NCBI GenBank assembly: GCA_044229235.1
Contig: JBGATH010000012.1
Location: 32,523-96,522 of the forward strand
From: UKL13-2 sp044229235
Lineage (GTDB): Bacteria; Pseudomonadota; Gammaproteobacteria; Burkholderiales; Usitatibacteraceae
Reading direction: 5' to 3'
DNA length: 64,000 nt
The position numbers were made by a program, and so were the translations under genes. The notes under the pieces were generated by a model. It did no database searches. It was given only the letters and a program-made list of their open reading frames with translations, and was not told the origin of the DNA. Numbering within the stretch: position 1 is the stretch's first letter; each line of letters starts with the position of its first letter. Below are positions 16,298 to 24,259 of this stretch, in pieces.

Positions 16298-17871
16298 GCG
16301 TTTGCCTTTCGTTGGTTGAACATATATCCGAATATGCAGGCCGCCAGCCCGAATGCAAGCTGCGCGGCGACGGACTGCGGATTTGCCGATCCGTTGAAAC
16401 CGATAACGTCGAACCACGCGACTTCGCGGACATTGGCGGCAAGATAAACACCGAACAGGAACAGCGCCAGGAAAGTCCGCCCGGTACGGGTGAGACGCCC
16501 GAGCAGGCTGGCCGCCGCCGACAATGCGAACAGGCCGGACACCAGCACCAGCGCCCGGAACGGCGCCTCGGCCAGCCAGCGCAGCAATACCGTCGCGGAA
16601 CACAGCAGCCCCAGCGCAAACGTCACTACCAGCTGCCGGGCGTAACGCTGCGTGGCGCCACCGCGCACGGCGGCCGACATGGCATCGGTGGCGCTTTGGA
16701 AATCGCGCACCGATAGATCGCTGATTACGATGCCCCAGCACACCACGGCTGCAGTCAGCACGCCGGGCAACGATGCCTGCGGTGAGAGCGCGCCGAATGC
16801 CAGGATGACCAGCATGGCCACCAATCCGGCCGGGCTGGCGGTGAGCGTGAGCGCGGCATCGGCTAGCGCCTGACCCAGGAAGCCTGGCACGCGCGCGGCC
16901 AGTGCAAACAACGGCCGCACGAGCCGCGTCGCGGGAGTGAGCAATCGGTTGACGAACACCCAAAGCGTGGCACGCGTATTGATGCTGGCGGCCTTTACCT
17001 TGTCGGGTGAATAGCGGTGGAACAGCCGCGCGGCGACGATCAGCGGCAGCATCATCACCAGCATGCAACCGATGCGCAGCAGCGCCATTTCGACGGTCCA
17101 GAAATCAGTCAGTACCAGCGGCGTCCGGCTGGCGTCAAAGTTATTGCCGCCTACCGAGAAATACTCGGTGTGGAACAGCGCGCGAAAGCGATGCACCATC
17201 GTCGCCAGGCCGGAGATGTCCACCAGTGCCAGCACGCCGTCGGTGCTTTTTGCCTTGGACAGTTCCATCGGCAACACCGAGAACTGCCCCAGCCAGAACA
17301 CGAAATACAGCACATCGCCGCCCTTGCCCATCAGCGGCGCGCAGGCATCGCACAGCACCGCAATGCTGGCGGCAAGCAATAGCGTCGGCAACAGCATCAG
17401 CCCGTAGGTCAGCAAAAACGTCAGCGGCTCAATGGGTGCTTCGGCAAAAATGACCTGCAGCACCATCATGGTGGCCATCAGCGCCAGTGACAACACGCCG
17501 AGGTAGGCCACCGAACCGAGCCAGCGTGCGAACACGAAGGCGATGTTGCCAACCGGTGAAGCGGCCAGCACGCCGCCCAGGCCACAGCGCAAGTCTTCAC
17601 GGGTGCGGCCGCGCACGAGGTAGAACGCCGCCAGGCCGAACAGGAACGAGGCCAGCATGGCGCTGCCGATGGCCAGCGTCTGGCTGTTGTAAATGAGTCG
17701 GACTTTGTCCACCACCACCAGCGAGCGGCCGGTGGCGGGGTTTGGAATGATCATCCAGGTGATGGCCATCACCACGAACACGGTCACGAGCGAACTGATG
17801 CGCCGCGTGCGCAGCCGCACCTCGTTGCCGGCGACGGCGGCGATCAGCGACAAATGTGCGGCGAGGTTCAT
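16294..17871 (-). CDS. ABC-2-type transporter permease
   Basis: 525 residues, with about twelve hydrophobic segments in two groups of six separated by a soluble stretch at about residues 200-250. The opening GNEVRLRTRRISSLVTVFVV is typical of large ABC-2 permeases that begin with a cytoplasmic helix and an early membrane span. The start overlaps the ATPase stop by four bases (ATGA). Together with the ATPase it should form an exporter; the substrate is not evident. Confidence 0.85.
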   Translation of the reverse strand: MNLAAHLSLIAAVAGNEVRLRTRRISSLVTVFVVMAITWMIIPNPATGRSLVVVDKVRLIYNSQTLAIGSAMLASFLFGLAAFYLVRGRTREDLRCGLGGVLAASPVGNIAFVFARWLGSVAYLGVLSLALMATMMVLQVIFAEAPIEPLTFLLTYGLMLLPTLLLAASIAVLCDACAPLMGKGGDVLYFVFWLGQFSVLPMELSKAKSTDGVLALVDISGLATMVHRFRALFHTEYFSVGGNNFDASRTPLVLTDFWTVEMALLRIGCMLVMMLPLIVAARLFHRYSPDKVKAASINTRATLWVFVNRLLTPATRLVRPLFALAARVPGFLGQALADAALTLTASPAGLVAMLVILAFGALSPQASLPGVLTAAVVCWGIVISDLSVRDFQSATDAMSAAVRGGATQRYARQLVVTFALGLLCSATVLLRWLAEAPFRALVLVSGLFALSAAASLLGRLTRTGRTFLALFLFGVYLAANVREVAWFDVIGFNGSANPQSVAAQLAFGLAACIFGYMFNQRKANA

Positions 17872-18743
17872 GCGGCCAGCTTTGCCGATTGGCTGAGGTA
17901 ACGCGAAGTCATCAGCGCTTCTTCCAGGCTGGGCTCAACCGCGGTGGCGCCTTCGCAGGGCGGCGCGGAGTGCACCAGCCGCAGCGTGGTGAGCGCCCCC
18001 TGGCGCTGTGCGTGCAGCACGTGGCGTTCGCGCGCCAGATGGGCGTATTGATCGGCGCTGACCGTGGCCTGCCAGATCTGGCCGCGCGCTTTTTGCAGGA
18101 TGGCGTCGGGCGACTCATGCGCGATCAGCCGGCCTTCGCGCATCACCGCGATCTGATCCGCCATGCTTTCGATGTCGGAAACAATATGCGTGGACACGAT
18201 CACCAGTTTGTTGAAGCCGAGCTCGCTCAGCAGGTGGCGGAAACGCAGCCGCTCTTCCGGGTCCAGCCCGGCGGTGGGTTCATCGACGATCAGGATATCC
18301 GGGTCGTTCAGCAGCGCCTGCGCGATGCCGAGGCGCTGGCGCATGCCGCCGGAAAAAGTTGCCGCCATGCGATCGGCATGATCGTGCAGGTTGACCATTT
18401 CCAGCAGGCGCTTGATGCGCGCCGGATCGTTCACGCCCTTGAGCGCGGCGAAGTAAAGCAGGAATTCACGCGCGGTAAGGTGTGGATACACGCCGAAATC
18501 CTGCGGCAGGTAACCCAGCCGGCGGCGGATGGCATCGGGCGACTTGGCGATGTCCGTGCCGTCGAAAATAATACTGCCTGAGGTGGGCTGGGTGAGCGAG
18601 GCAATCATCTGCATCAGCGTGGTCTTGCCCGCGCCGTTGTGGCCGATGAGCCCCACCACGCCGGCCTTCAATTCCAGCGACACCTCGCTGACCGCCGTGA
18701 CCTTGCGGCCGTAGGTTTTGGTGACGTTGTGAATCTGCAGCAT
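17868..18743 (-). CDS. ABC transporter ATP-binding protein
   Basis: 291 residues from the ATG at 18743; the frame runs further upstream, but that part reads through a repeat. All motifs are present: Walker A GHNGAGKTTLM near residue 34, Q-loop LGYLPQDFGVYP, signature FSGGMRQRLGIAQAL near 133, Walker B ILIVDEPTAGLDPEE near 155 and the switch His in IVSTHIVSD. The ~70 residues after the core are specific to drug/lipid-type ABC-2 exporters. It is first in a three-gene leftward operon with the permease and the 64-residue membrane protein. Confidence 0.92.
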   Translation of the reverse strand: MLQIHNVTKTYGRKVTAVSEVSLELKAGVVGLIGHNGAGKTTLMQMIASLTQPTSGSIIFDGTDIAKSPDAIRRRLGYLPQDFGVYPHLTAREFLLYFAALKGVNDPARIKRLLEMVNLHDHADRMAATFSGGMRQRLGIAQALLNDPDILIVDEPTAGLDPEERLRFRHLLSELGFNKLVIVSTHIVSDIESMADQIAVMREGRLIAHESPDAILQKARGQIWQATVSADQYAHLARERHVLHAQRQGALTTLRLVHSAPPCEGATAVEPSLEEALMTSRYLSQSAKLAA

Positions 18744-19117
18744 TGTGTCCTCGCCCGTGTTTCGTGTGCGCCGGAACTGCACGGCAATCGATGGCTGCAC
18801 GTTAGCGTTCGCGGCCGCGCGCGTCAGCCGGATTCGGACGGATTGCAGGGGACGGGGAATGGATTGAAGGTGCCGGCGATGGAGTGGCAAGTGCCAAACT
18901 CCAGCATTGGCGCGGTGTTTCGGGCAAAAATGGCCTGGGAGGCGCGCCGGTGCTTGAGTTTCATCATCTCTTGCCACATCCATCCACCTCCGTTCGTGCT
19001 GAGCCTGTCGAAGCACAGTCACTCTCGTGTTTTGATGCCTTGATTGCCGCGCCGCCGCGCTGGACGATGCGCCGAGCTTGCGCGATCATGTCGCGGCCTG
19101 AACAAGAATGGATACCA
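18744..19117. other. Divergent gene-free stretch containing repeat R3
   Basis: 374 bp between divergent genes; it holds copy R3 of the palindromic family. Because both neighbours start here, R3 cannot be acting as a simple terminator for either. A stretch at about 18990-19020 reads CGTGCTGAGCCTGTCGAAGC, another widespread intergenic motif in GC-rich proteobacteria. Confidence 0.55.
18896..18961. repeat. Dispersed palindromic repeat, copy R3
   Basis: Arms AAACTCCAGCATTGGCGCGG and GCGCGCCGGTGCTTGAGTTT with centre CGGGCAAAAATGGCCTGGGA. Lies between two divergent genes. Confidence 0.9.
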
Positions 19118-19633
19118 ATGAAGACCCCATTGCTTCGCGTCATCGGATTGCTACTCGGCCTGTGGACGGCCGTAACCGTCAGCGCCCAGCCGGAAGCCAA
19201 AGCCGCCACCTTTCGCGGCGCGTACTTCGAAGTGCAATACCCGGTTGACTTCAAGGCTGCACCGTTGGAGGGTGCCAAACTGCGCGAGTCGAAAGGAGCA
19301 ACGTTCACCTCTCCAGACGGCGCGATGTCTTTCTACCTGTTCTCACCGCAATGGGCCGGCGAGGCGCTCGGCATCGCTCTGGACCCGGCACGTGAAACTG
19401 AGGTCAGCCGCAAATCTGAATTGGGCAAGAGCAGCGGCGTGGCCGGCACCTACACCTGGACCACCATCGCCGCCAAAGACAAAACCTACACCCGCACCTA
19501 CCAGGACTTCCTCGCCAGCGACGGTAGCATCCACTGGGTGGTCGGCATGAAGTATCGCGATGATGCGGCGCTGCAGAAGTACAAGGCGGCTTATGGGAAG
19601 TTCAAGGGGTCGTTGAGGCAGTTTGGGGATTGA
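19118..19633 (+). CDS. Exported hypothetical protein
   Basis: 171 residues from the ATG at 19118; the longer frame upstream translates repeat R3 and is not credible. A signal peptide is clear (RVIGLLLGLWTAVTVSAQ). The mature part is a mixed alpha/beta domain with FRGAYFEVQYPVDFKAAPLE and a central YTWTTIAAKDKTYTRTYQDF. It resembles the PsbP-like/DUF1795-type folds that begin with a short beta strand ...FEVQYP, but I cannot assign a family firmly. Confidence 0.7.
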   Translation: MKTPLLRVIGLLLGLWTAVTVSAQPEAKAATFRGAYFEVQYPVDFKAAPLEGAKLRESKGATFTSPDGAMSFYLFSPQWAGEALGIALDPARETEVSRKSELGKSSGVAGTYTWTTIAAKDKTYTRTYQDFLASDGSIHWVVGMKYRDDAALQKYKAAYGKFKGSLRQFGD

Positions 19634-19711
19634 CTGGGAAGCGAAATAGGGATTGGTGTCCCACTCCAACTATCCAATGAAGAGAACACAGCCAGGGTAT
19701 AGGCAAGAAAA

Positions 19712-20395
19712 ATGATCTCTAGAGTGGCTCTGTTGGTTACCGCGTCGTTGATTGCAACTTGCGCCAATTCTGAAGACGGCAACGATAGTAATCGCCGATG
19801 GAGCTTGCAAATCAAATTGTTGCATTTCGATTCCGTTGAAACAATCGACGTAGATGTCCCGCTGTGCGTCCGCCCAACCGCAATCGGCAACCTCGTTACG
19901 TCAAGAACTCGCCACCCGGAAGCTTCAAACGACGAATTGGCGAACGGGGTTCGCATACGGACTGCTCGCGCGCAGGAGCAGGAGGCTGCTTATCAGAGCT
20001 TGTTCATGGCAAAAAGTGGGACCTATTCTCGGGCGGAGAGCACTGCGAGCAAGCGGGTGGCTTTGCTGCTGGGCAAAGGTCACACCGGCTTGAAATGGAC
20101 AAAGTACAACTTACGCATCATGGATACAGACGTCCCTTCAACTGACGTCGAACTCGCCAGCGCAATAGAGGACGTTGTGTCCTTTCGGGGTGGGGACGCA
20201 TTCGCATTGCTGGAGAGCGAATTCATAGGCCATGAAAGAAGTTTTCGTGGGTTCATTAGCGGCCTATCCGGCCACCCCATAGCAATGCACCGGTACTTTT
20301 TACGCACGATGGACTTTTGTGCAGGTACAACGCCGAAAGAAAGCCGGATTGAAATCGGGTCAGGCAGTGTGCGGTTGGCTTGGATTGGACAATAG
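19712..20395 (+). CDS. Hypothetical exported protein, low-GC
   Basis: 227 residues. The N-terminus (ISRVALLVTASLIATCANSE) looks like a signal peptide, with a possible lipobox Cys at residue 18. No domain is recognised. Base composition is noticeably lower in GC than the flanking genes, and codon use is less biased, so it may be a recent arrival. It lies just upstream of a toxin-antitoxin pair and a transposase remnant, a typical accessory-gene setting. Confidence 0.55.
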   Translation: MISRVALLVTASLIATCANSEDGNDSNRRWSLQIKLLHFDSVETIDVDVPLCVRPTAIGNLVTSRTRHPEASNDELANGVRIRTARAQEQEAAYQSLFMAKSGTYSRAESTASKRVALLLGKGHTGLKWTKYNLRIMDTDVPSTDVELASAIEDVVSFRGGDAFALLESEFIGHERSFRGFISGLSGHPIAMHRYFLRTMDFCAGTTPKESRIEIGSGSVRLAWIGQ

Positions 20396-20439
20396 CGAAT
20401 CAAGAATATAGGGGGTCAGACACCATATAAACATCCGTA

Positions 20440-20469
20440 TTGACATGGCCGCCTGACGACGCATAGACT
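20440..20469 (+). promoter_or_regulatory. Probable sigma-70 promoter of the mazEF-type pair
   Basis: A perfect -35 TTGACA (20440-20445) and a TAGACT -10 (20464-20469) with an 18-bp spacer, 28 bp before the antitoxin start. The motif GGGGGTCAGACACC lies just upstream at about 20411, a sequence often seen beside REP-type transposases. Confidence 0.6.
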
Positions 20470-20497
20470 CAAGCTCTATTGATCTACGGTGTAAATC

Positions 20498-20746
20498 ATG
20501 GAACCTTCCGTCAAAGTCAAAGCATGGGGTAATGGCCTTGGTGTGCGCCTCACGTCGCATGTCGCGCGCGCGGCGGGCTTGCGCGCGGATTCGCTGGTGA
20601 CGGTCAAGGTCGATGGGTCCCGCGTGATCATCGAGCCGGCGGCGCCCGCAAAATTGACGCTGGCTGAAAAGCTTGCCGCTTTTGACCCGAAAAAACATGG
20701 TGGCGAATTTGCTGTCACGGGCCGGGTCGGTGCCGAGGAATGGTGA
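20498..20746 (+). CDS. MazE-type antitoxin (AbrB/SpoVT fold)
   Basis: 82 residues. The N-terminal VKAWGNGLGVRLTSHVARAA is the swapped-hairpin DNA-binding motif of MazE/AbrB proteins. The acidic/flexible C-terminal half would wrap the toxin. It overlaps the toxin gene by seven bases, the usual arrangement for translational coupling. Antitoxin and complex normally repress their own promoter; no palindromic operator was identified. Confidence 0.88.
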   Translation: MEPSVKVKAWGNGLGVRLTSHVARAAGLRADSLVTVKVDGSRVIIEPAAPAKLTLAEKLAAFDPKKHGGEFAVTGRVGAEEW

Positions 20747-21126
20747 CACCTTCCCGGAAGTCGCCGCCCCGATCGTGGGTGCCCGACCGCGGCGATATCA
20801 TCTGGATCGATTGCAATCCGCAAGCGGGGCGTGAAATGCGCGACATGCATCCGATGGCCGTACTGTCGCCGCGGGCTTTCAATGCGCGTACCAGCATTGT
20901 GATCGGCTTACCGATGACATCGAGCCTGAGCAACGAGGGGAATCCATTTGCGCTGGATGTCTCGCGCGGGGCAGACGCTCGCAGCTTCGTCCTGTGCCAT
21001 CAGCCGAAGTCATTCGACTGGCGTCATCGCCGGGCGTCGCCGCATCCATGGAAGGCGCTGACGACCGCCCAGCTTGCGGGTGTGTGTGAAGGGCTAAACG
21101 ACATCATCTCGCTGCAGGCGATTTGA
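20740..21126 (+). CDS. MazF/PemK-family endoribonuclease toxin
   Basis: 128 residues. RGDIIWIDCNPQAGREMRDM followed by HPMAVLSPRAFN is the PemK/MazF opening, which supplies the catalytic basic residue and the beta-barrel core. Members cleave mRNA at short sequence motifs. The length is slightly more than the ~110-residue norm, owing to a 12-residue N-terminal extension. It is downstream of and overlaps its antitoxin, and the decayed transposase follows immediately. Confidence 0.88.
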   Translation: MVTPSRKSPPRSWVPDRGDIIWIDCNPQAGREMRDMHPMAVLSPRAFNARTSIVIGLPMTSSLSNEGNPFALDVSRGADARSFVLCHQPKSFDWRHRRASPHPWKALTTAQLAGVCEGLNDIISLQAI

Positions 21127-21310
21127 GACGCTTTTGACCAGGGCCCGTTTCCTACGTTTGGTCAATCCCGGCCAGCCGCAGCACATCATCCAGCGCAGCT
21201 ACAGTCGCTAGCTCATCCTCGCCGTCGATACCAACTACCGGCTGTTCTGCAGTGCGCTGGTCGAACCCAGCGGCAGCTTCGGCCTCGCCATTCGTGCTTT
21301 TTCGTGCTTA
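21125..21310 (+). pseudogene. Remnant of a REP-associated tyrosine transposase (Y1/RAYT family)
   Basis: Directly after the toxin stop, one frame reads LRLVNPGQPQHIIQRSYSR, then an in-frame TAG, then LILAVDTNYRLFCSAL. This matches the N-terminus of Y1 transposases, whose pattern is PGxPQHVxQRGNNRxxxFxxxxDYxxYLxxL, with the HUH-like His kept. No start codon remains, the stop interrupts the domain, and similarity fades within about 60 codons. It is a decayed 5' fragment only. Confidence 0.6.
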
Positions 21311-21387
21311 CAAATTTCGCTCGGCAATTCCGTCGGCGGTCATCCAGGTTGAGTGCCGCCAATCGAACGAACTTGCCTTGCGCTAGG

Positions 21388-22698
21388 CTAAAACTTTAAC
21401 CGCACCACCCGCGGACAATGATCACTCGTCTCAATCACCTGCCCCGGCGCGTTATCCACCATCACTTTGCGTGATTGAATTGTTCCCGGGTTGATGGCCT
21501 TCAGCGCATCGCTGATGACGACATGATCCAGGCCTTGAAAGCCGCTGCAGCCACCTTCGGTTGTTGAGAGCGGCACCTGATGCAGCGTCGGCGCACCATC
21601 CGACAATTCCTGCCAGAGATATTTGGTGGTGACCTTGCCGTCAGCGGACACCTTGTTGGGGCCGGCCGGGTCGCTGCCGTCGGTACGCACTTCATTTTTG
21701 GCCATGTTGGCGGCGGCTTCTTCGTCGATGCGGCGGTTGAAGTCGCCCAACCATACCAGTCGCGGCGATTTGGCGGCGATGCCGTCGATCCAGTCTTCGA
21801 GAATCGGCACCTGGCGGTTGATGACTTCGCAGGCCTCGTTGGCGTCGGTCAACAGGCGTGCCGGATAGCGTTCGGTGGCGACGATGTTGGCGCAGCCGGA
21901 TTTCAAATGCACGTTCAGGAACGTGACCGGTGCGTTGTTGATGGTGAGTTCCAGCGCCAGTCCGGGCCGCACGCGGCGGAAGGCGGCCGGGTCTTTGGGC
22001 GGGTCCTTGATGGCCAGTGCGCTGTGGGTGGTACATACGCCGGGCTTGGAGGTCACGCTCTTTTGCCATGCGAAGGCGATGGTCTGGAAGGCGTTGTGCT
22101 GTGCCACACAGATCTCGAAGCGCGAGGCGAATTTACCGAGCACGGCTTCGATCACGGCCTTGGATTTCACTTCCTGGAACGCCAGCACCGAAACGTGTTC
22201 CTGCTCGATCACGCGCTCGACGGTGGATTGCAGTCCCTTCAGCTTGGCCGCGTAGGCTTCGGGCTGGCGCGCCGGGGTCTGGTCCACGGGCGGCGCGCCG
22301 GGAACGAAGGGTGCGCTGACGCGGTACGCATTGCAGGGTGCTACCAGCATCGAGGCGTCCTGCCCGCCGGCGGCGGCAACGATGGAAGCCTCGCATTGCT
22401 TGGCGCGCGCCGCTTCTTCCGGCGTCGGCCCGGCGGCGCCGCGGATGGTGCGGGCGCGGGTATCGCACCAGTTCACGGTGGGCGCGCCGCAGACTTCCAG
22501 GTAGCGCTTGAAATCGTCCTGCGTACCGGCCCAGGCCATGTTGAAGGCGGCGATGCCGATGGTCGGGGCGGCGGGTGCGGTCACGGACACCGGCGCGGCA
22601 GGCGTTTCGGGTTTCGCTTGGGCGCTTGCCCCCCCAGCGGCTAACAGGGAAATTCCCAGCGCGAGGGCGGAATGGGTGCAGCGTACGAGATTGGACAT
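21388..22698 (-). CDS. Exported endonuclease/exonuclease/phosphatase (EEP) family protein
   Basis: 436 residues with a signal peptide (start chosen at 22698; two in-frame ATGs lie just upstream). EEP landmarks are in order: an early Asn in GIAAFNMAWAG, the catalytic Glu in VLAFQEVKSKAV, VTFLNVHLKSGC, the Asp/Asn pair in LVWLGDFNRRID, and the terminal His in ETSDHCPRVV. Such metal-dependent phosphodiesterases act on nucleic acids, phospholipids or phosphoinositides. Export implies an extracellular or periplasmic substrate. The eight or so cysteines, several in pairs, fit disulphides outside the cytoplasm. Confidence 0.85.
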   Translation of the reverse strand: MSNLVRCTHSALALGISLLAAGGASAQAKPETPAAPVSVTAPAAPTIGIAAFNMAWAGTQDDFKRYLEVCGAPTVNWCDTRARTIRGAAGPTPEEAARAKQCEASIVAAAGGQDASMLVAPCNAYRVSAPFVPGAPPVDQTPARQPEAYAAKLKGLQSTVERVIEQEHVSVLAFQEVKSKAVIEAVLGKFASRFEICVAQHNAFQTIAFAWQKSVTSKPGVCTTHSALAIKDPPKDPAAFRRVRPGLALELTINNAPVTFLNVHLKSGCANIVATERYPARLLTDANEACEVINRQVPILEDWIDGIAAKSPRLVWLGDFNRRIDEEAAANMAKNEVRTDGSDPAGPNKVSADGKVTTKYLWQELSDGAPTLHQVPLSTTEGGCSGFQGLDHVVISDALKAINPGTIQSRKVMVDNAPGQVIETSDHCPRVVRLKF

Positions 22699-22791
22699 GG
22701 CGTGTTCCATTGGGTGATGCGCCATTATCGCTAATCGCGTCGGGCCATGGCCCTGCCGGCAATGCCAGTTTGTATCAGCGTCGCGCGATTG

Positions 22792-23400
22792 CTACTGCGC
22801 CAGCCACTCCACGATCGGCCGCCATTGCGCCACGTCCTGCGCGACGGTAGAGGGCGGCAGGTCAAAGATCGACTTGCCTTCAAAGGCGGCGGTGACGTAG
22901 TTCTGCGTGTCGCGCAGGTGGGTGAGTACCGGCAGGTCGATGGGCGCCAGGAACTCGTCCAGCTTGCCCGCGGCGCGGGTATGCGCATCGACGCGCATGC
23001 CGACGATGGCCACGAATGCCTTGCCTTTTCGCACCGCTTTTTCCTCGAGCAATTCATCGAGGAAGTGGCGCGTGGCCGCCAGATCAAAGCTGGAAGGCAC
23101 GATGGGCACGATGACTTTCTCGACGCGCTTCACCAGGTCGTTGAGCTTGTCGCCATGCAGGCCGGCCGGGGAATCGAGCACCAGCACGCCTTCGCCCGAT
23201 TTCTGCTTGCCGCTGTCGAGCCGCTGGATGGACGGCAGGTGAGCGGGGCGGTTGGACAGCCAGTAGAGCGACGACTTCTGCCGGTCGAGATCCCAGAGGA
23301 AAACATGGTCGCCCTGCCGCGCCAGATAGCCGGCCAGATTGGTGGACAGCGTGGTCTTGCCCGCGCCGCCCTTGGGGTTGGCCACGAGGATGGTCTTCAT
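22792..23400 (-). CDS. ParA-family ATPase without a ParB partner
   Basis: 202 residues. The deviant Walker A KGGAGKTTLSTNLAGYLA begins at residue 10 and carries the signature Lys. Walker A' is in FLWDLDRQKSSLYW and Walker B in VLVLDSPAG. The compact size matches orphan ParA/MinD-type proteins that position large assemblies such as chemoreceptors, plasmids or carboxysomes. No ParB or centromere-like repeat is nearby, so the cargo is unknown. Confidence 0.88.
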   Translation of the reverse strand: MKTILVANPKGGAGKTTLSTNLAGYLARQGDHVFLWDLDRQKSSLYWLSNRPAHLPSIQRLDSGKQKSGEGVLVLDSPAGLHGDKLNDLVKRVEKVIVPIVPSSFDLAATRHFLDELLEEKAVRKGKAFVAIVGMRVDAHTRAAGKLDEFLAPIDLPVLTHLRDTQNYVTAAFEGKSIFDLPPSTVAQDVAQWRPIVEWLAQ

Positions 23401-23646
23401 GGGGTGCTCACCAGTGTTCTTGTTGGTGTCACGCTATCAGATTGCCGCGGCGCCTGCATCCGACGCAGGAACGCTTCTGCCGCACTGCACCAAACTGCCT
23501 GCTCACCCCAGCGATAAGGCGATTGCCACAAATGCGGCTTGAACCGCGCGGCGGAAGGCAGATAATTGAAACCTGAAACAGCGCTGCGCCATCGGTACCA
23601 AACCATTACCGGCGAGCCTGCCACCCGCAAAGGACAACGCACCATC

Positions 23647-24174
23647 ATGACTTCCCTCGTTATCACCATCATCGGTCCGGATCGTCCGGGTCTCGTCAGC
23701 GCCATTTCCGACAAGGCCGCCGAATTCGGCGCCAACTGGGCAGACAGCCTGATGGCCAATCTCGCCGGACAATTTGCCGGCATCGTGCATTTGCAGGTCC
23801 CGGCCAGGAATGCCGATTTCCTCATTGCCGCGTTGCGGGCACTGGAGTCACCCGGCATGCACCTGACCATCGCCAAAGGCGGGGAAGGGCCGGCCGCCAA
23901 TGCGCGCCGCATCAAGCTCGATTTGGTCGGCCAGGATCAGCCCGGCATCATCCGCAACATCTCCAACCAGCTCGCCAAGATGGGCGTGAGCATCCAGAAA
24001 CTGCAGACGCAGATCCGCAGCGGCGCCATGTCCGGCGAGCAGATGTTTCATATGCAGTCGCTGCTGATGGTGCCCGCGTCGGTGGACGACGAGGCCTTGC
24101 GTGACGGGCTGGAAAGCCTCGCCAACGAGCTCATGGTCGAAATCGAGCTGGACGACTCGAGCGCGAATATCTAG
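23647..24174 (+). CDS. GcvR-like protein with two ACT domains
   Basis: 175 residues; two ACT domains, each opening with the ligand-binding motif (TIIGPDRPGLVSAISDKAAE and DLVGQDQPGIIRNISNQLAK). This is the layout of the glycine-cleavage repressor GcvR and related amino-acid sensors. It has no DNA-binding domain, so it acts through a partner. The start at 23647 places the first ACT strand at the N-terminus; the frame is open 27 codons further upstream, but that part has no family match. Repeat R4 begins five bases after the stop. Confidence 0.85.
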   Translation: MTSLVITIIGPDRPGLVSAISDKAAEFGANWADSLMANLAGQFAGIVHLQVPARNADFLIAALRALESPGMHLTIAKGGEGPAANARRIKLDLVGQDQPGIIRNISNQLAKMGVSIQKLQTQIRSGAMSGEQMFHMQSLLMVPASVDDEALRDGLESLANELMVEIELDDSSANI

Positions 24175-24179
24175 GTTTC

Positions 24180-24245
24180 AAACCCAAGCATTGGCGCGCC
24201 TCGCAGGCCAAAAGTGGCCGGGAAGGCGCGCGGATGCTGGATTTG
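24180..24245. repeat. Dispersed palindromic repeat, copy R4
   Basis: AAACCCAAGCATTGGCGCGC ... GGCGCGCGGATGCTGGATTT around AGGCCAAAAGTGGCCGGGA, just after the GcvR-like gene. Confidence 0.88.
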
Positions 24246-24259
24246 CGCGATGCGGAGTG

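Noticed and set aside
18744..19022. N-terminal extension of the ABC ATPase through repeat R3
   Set aside because: The extension translates a non-coding repeat that appears in other intergenic gaps; the family start is at 18743.
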